Source: Piliocolobus tephrosceles
Taxonomy: Eukaryota; Chordata; Mammalia; Primates; Cercopithecidae
Assembly: GCF_002776525.5 (NCBI RefSeq)
Contig: NW_022326531.1
Span: forward strand, 1,203,624 to 1,267,623
DNA: 64,000 nucleotides
Reading direction: 5' to 3'
Shown: piece by piece, positions 60,910 through 64,000 of the stretch
Layout: each line of letters starts with the position of its first letter
Numbering within the stretch: the first letter of the stretch is position 1
The notes under the pieces: generated by a model
The model's input: only the letters and a program-made list of their open reading frames with translations
What the model was told of the DNA's origin: nothing
Databases searched by the model: none
Made by a program: the position numbers and the translations under genes

Positions 60910-62775
60910 AGTAAATTTAACTGAGGGGTTAAAAGATCAATATGCTGAAAATTATAAAATACTGATGAAAGATGACACAAATAAATAGAAAGATATCCCA
61001 TGTTCATGGATTAGAAGAATTAATATTGGTAAAATGTCCATACTATCCAAAGTGACCTATAAATTCAATGCAATCCCAATCAAAACTCCAATGTAATTTT
61101 TTACAGAAATAGGAAAAAAATCCTAAAACTCCTATGGTACTACAAATCCCCAAATAGCCAAAGTAACCTTGAACAAAAACAACAAAACTGCAGGCATCAT
61201 GCTACCTGATTTCAAAATATATTATAAAGTTACAGTAACCAAAACAGTATGGTATTAGCCTAAAAACAAACATATCAACCAATGGAAAAGGACAAAAAGT
61301 CCAGAAAGAAGTAAACTGACACATTTACAGCCAATTGATTTTTTGACGAAGATGCCAATAACACACAATGGGAAATGGAAAGTATCTTCAATAAAGGGGA
61401 ACAACTAGATATCCATATGCAGAAGAATAAAATTACTATCATTTCACAGCATAAGCAAAAAAAAAAAAAATGTATTAAAGATTTAAATGTAAGACCCGAA
61501 ACTGTAAAACTAGTAGAAGACAATGTATGAGAAGAGCTCCAGGACACTGATGTGAGCAATGATTTTTTGAGTATGACCCCAAAGTCACAGACAGAAAAAA
61601 AGCAGAAATAGACATATGAGATAATATTAAACTACCAAGATTCTGCATAACAAAAGAAATAATTAGAAGAGTGAAACCCATGGATTGGGAGAAAATATTT
61701 GCAAACCATGTATCTGTTAAGGGACTAATATCCAAAACATATAAGGGACCCAAACAACTCAATACCAAGAAAGTAAACAACCCAATTAAAAAATAGGCAA
61801 AGGACCTGAACAGACTTTTCTTAAAAGATGACACGCAAATACCCAAAAAAATGCTCAACATCACTGTTAGGAAAATACAAATTCAGACCACAATGAAATA
61901 TCAACTCATAGCTCTTAGAATGTTTACTATTCAAAAGACAAAAGATAACAAATGTTGGTAAGGCTATGGGGGAAAAAAATCCTGGTATACTGTTTTTATA
62001 AATATAAATTAGTACAGCCATTATGGAGAGCGGTATGGAGGTTTTCAAAAAATTGTGAATTGAATTACCATATGATCCAGCAATCTCACTTCTGAGTGTA
62101 TATCCAAAGGAAATGAATAGGAATGCCAAACAGATATCTGTGTTCTCATGTTCATTCCAGCATTATTCACAATAGTCAAGATATAAAAGCAACCTAAGTG
62201 TTGATCAACAGATGAATGGATAAAGAAAATGTAGCCCCTATATACAACAGAATACTATACAGACCTAAAAAAAACCAAGGAAATTCTGTTACTTGTGGTA
62301 ACATGGATGAACCTGGAGGACATTATGTTAAGTGAAATAAGCCAGCACAGAAAGACAGATACCACATGATCTCAGTTATATGTGGAACCTAAAAAAGTGT
62401 TGATCTCAGAGGAATAGAGAGTAGAATGGTGGTTACTAGAGGCTGGTAGGATGAAGAGGAGGATGGTGAAAGGATGATTAGTGGGTACAAAGTTTCAGTT
62501 AGACAGTAGGAATTACTTTTAGTGACCTATTGCATAGCATGGTGACTACAGAATGATGTATAATTGTATATTTAATAATGATAAGCTGTATATTTCAAAA
62601 TTGCTAAAATAGTAAACTTTAAATGTTCTCACCACAAAAAATAAGTGGGTGCAGTGGATATGTTAATTAGCTTCATCTAAGAATCCCAAAAAGTATACAT
62701 ACATCATTGAAACATCAAATTGTACCCTACGAATACATACAATTATTACTTGACAATTACAAAAAAAAATTTTAA
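60910..62775 (+). mobile_element. Old L1 (L1MA-like), sense, about 1.9 kb
   Basis: The 3' third of ORF2 and the 3' UTR are collinear: ATTCAATGCAATCCCAATCA, CAGTATGGTATTAGCC, CCATATGATCCAGCAATCTC, CATTATTCACAATAGTCAAG, GGAGGACATTATGTTAAGTG, AGAGAGTAGAATGGTGGTTA and ATCAAATTGTACCCTACG, then an A tail at 62760. It is broken by many stops. Antisense frames of up to 129 codons are shadows. Confidence 0.9.
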
Positions 62776-62939
62776 ATTATAGTTTTTAAAGAATTCTAGC
62801 TAACAAGTCAAATAAAGTACATGTATTGAGTAGATATGTTTCTACTATATAAAAAAAGTATAAATGCTGAATAATTTTTCATTTCCTGAATATCAAGCAA
62901 TAAAAGCATTACTATCATGTAATGCTTTATCCATAATTC

Positions 62940-63530
62940 TACCTCAGCAAAGTTTACTGATTTCAGCCACCTTCCTCCAGCCCCAAAGTCTTACTTAGTT
63001 CACACCTTTATCCATGGCTTCTGGGGATGATAATGTAATCACTAACAGGGCTTTCTATTGTCTCCCGCTTAAATGTGAATTATCATTTCATCACAAGCTG
63101 GAAATACCCATTGGTTCTTTACAGCCCAAAGAATAACATCTAACTTTTTGATAAAGACCTTCACAATTGGACTTAACTTCATCTTCTTCTCACGGTGCAC
63201 CAACACCACAGCCGCACTGACTTTCTAAGTTTTGCCTAAGCTTTCCCTGTCCCTTCACTCCTCAGTGTTTATACACACTCTTCATGTTGCTGTAAATCTC
63301 CTTCCTTCTTCATCTCCACCAGGAAACTTTTATGTATTTTCAACATCCAGTTCAAATAAAGACTCTACTGTGAAACATTCTGGAAAGCTCCATTTGCTCC
63401 TGATTCTGGGTTCCCACAGCAATTATTTATACATTTAATATTACATTTCGCTTTGTAATGTTCTTTTTATTCACCCCTTTCATCTTGGTTCTCTCAAGTA
63501 TCTATCACAGATGGGTACTCAATACACAAT
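62940..63530 (+). mobile_element. L2 LINE fossil
   Basis: AGCCCAAAGAATAACATCTA, GACCTTCACAATTGGACTTA, ATCCAGTTCAAATAAAGACT and TATCTATCACAGATGGGTAC, then ACTCAATACACAATTAAGG, follow L2 in sense. Confidence 0.65.
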
Positions 63531-63535
63531 TAAGG

Positions 63536-63600
63536 AGGGCAAAAGGAAAGGAAAGGAGAATGAGAGGTGAGGAAGGTAAAAAGGAAAGGAGAAACTGCTT
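63536..63600 (+). repeat. Purine-only-like (GGAAA)n tract
   Basis: About 60 bases are almost entirely A and G, built on GGAAAGGAAAGGAGAA units. Confidence 0.85.
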
Positions 63601-63779
63601 GATTCTTTGAGAAGATAAGCAAAAATGATAACCACAGTAGAAATTTTAAAGTTCATTTTATAATAAGCATACGAAAAGACCATATTTTTAGAAATTAAAT
63701 GACTACCGAATGCTTTGGAGTAATAAATGAAGCATAGTTAAGTCTTCTAGAAACAATGCCAGCAATTAAATGCCTTATA

Positions 63780-63980
63780 ACAGTACCGTGGTGTAGTGAA
63801 ACATGTGTGGTCTTTGAGCACAGGCTGCATTTGAATGCTAACAACAACTACCAGCTGTGTACCTTTGGGGATTCTACTTTTCCTCATTTGTAAAATTAGT
63901 CTAATAGAGTTGCTATGAGTATATTTTGAGAAAACAAAGGTAAAATATTGGGCAGATACTGAACATACGGTAAATGGTAT
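63780..63980 (+). mobile_element. MIR SINE
   Basis: TACCGTGGTGTAGTGAAAC, GTCTTTGAGCACAGGCTGC, ACTACCAGCTGTGTACCTTT and CTCATTTGTAAAATTAGTC are MIR landmarks in order. Confidence 0.75.
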
Positions 63981-64000
63981 GATGAATCTTCATTTAGAAA

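Noticed and set aside
61475..62129. Minus-strand frames of 94-129 codons with hydrophobic stretches
   Set aside because: They are the reverse complement of an old L1 ORF2 and 3' UTR; hydrophobicity comes from AT-rich antisense sequence.

Overview
This is a stretch of primate nuclear DNA, most likely from an Old World monkey. It is AT-rich and crowded with Alu, L1, L2, MIR and LTR-retrotransposon copies, and its only recognisable protein-coding sequence is four short spliced exons. The AluY-type element at 32033-32350 is nearly undamaged. It carries the base combination I associate with cercopithecid AluY subfamilies rather than the human consensus (for example CTCAAGCC near the start, GCGTAAACCC in the right arm, GATCTGGCC near the end). 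The host gene also differs from human, as I remember it, at two tail residues.

The gene is TSPAN12, on the minus strand. The window holds its 3' part: coding exon 5 (46568-46642), exon 6 (41644-41751), exon 7 (37715-37858) and exon 8 (coding 19475-19780, 3' UTR to about 18205). Together they encode residues 96-305 of a 305-residue tetraspanin: transmembrane segment 3, the large extracellular loop with its CCG and PxSC motifs, transmembrane segment 4 and the cytoplasmic tail. The promoter and exons 1-4 lie beyond the right edge. TSPAN12 is a co-receptor component for Norrin/FZD4/LRP5 signalling in retinal vessels.

Layout: 1-18204 is the 3' flank of TSPAN12, with no exon I can support; it contains a 3.7 kb old antisense L1, several LTRs, Alus and L2/MIR fossils. 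19781-37714 is intron 7, with two CTCF-like motifs, an ERV LTR, a nested L1-in-MaLR insertion, a head-to-head Alu pair and a CR1/L3-like fossil. 37859-41643 is intron 6 and 41752-46567 is intron 5; intron 5 includes a repeat-poor block of about 3.2 kb and a THE1 LTR next to exon 5. 46643-64000 is the start of a long intron 4, ending in a 1.9 kb old L1.

Most long open reading frames in the window are translations of Alu or L1 sequence and are not annotated as genes. I found no CRISPR array, prokaryotic feature, tRNA, rRNA or convincing small RNA gene. I did not find a new biological system. The points worth checking concern splicing, chromatin architecture and transposon structure. Repeat family names come from recognising consensus features by eye, so boundaries are approximate except where target-site duplications are quoted.
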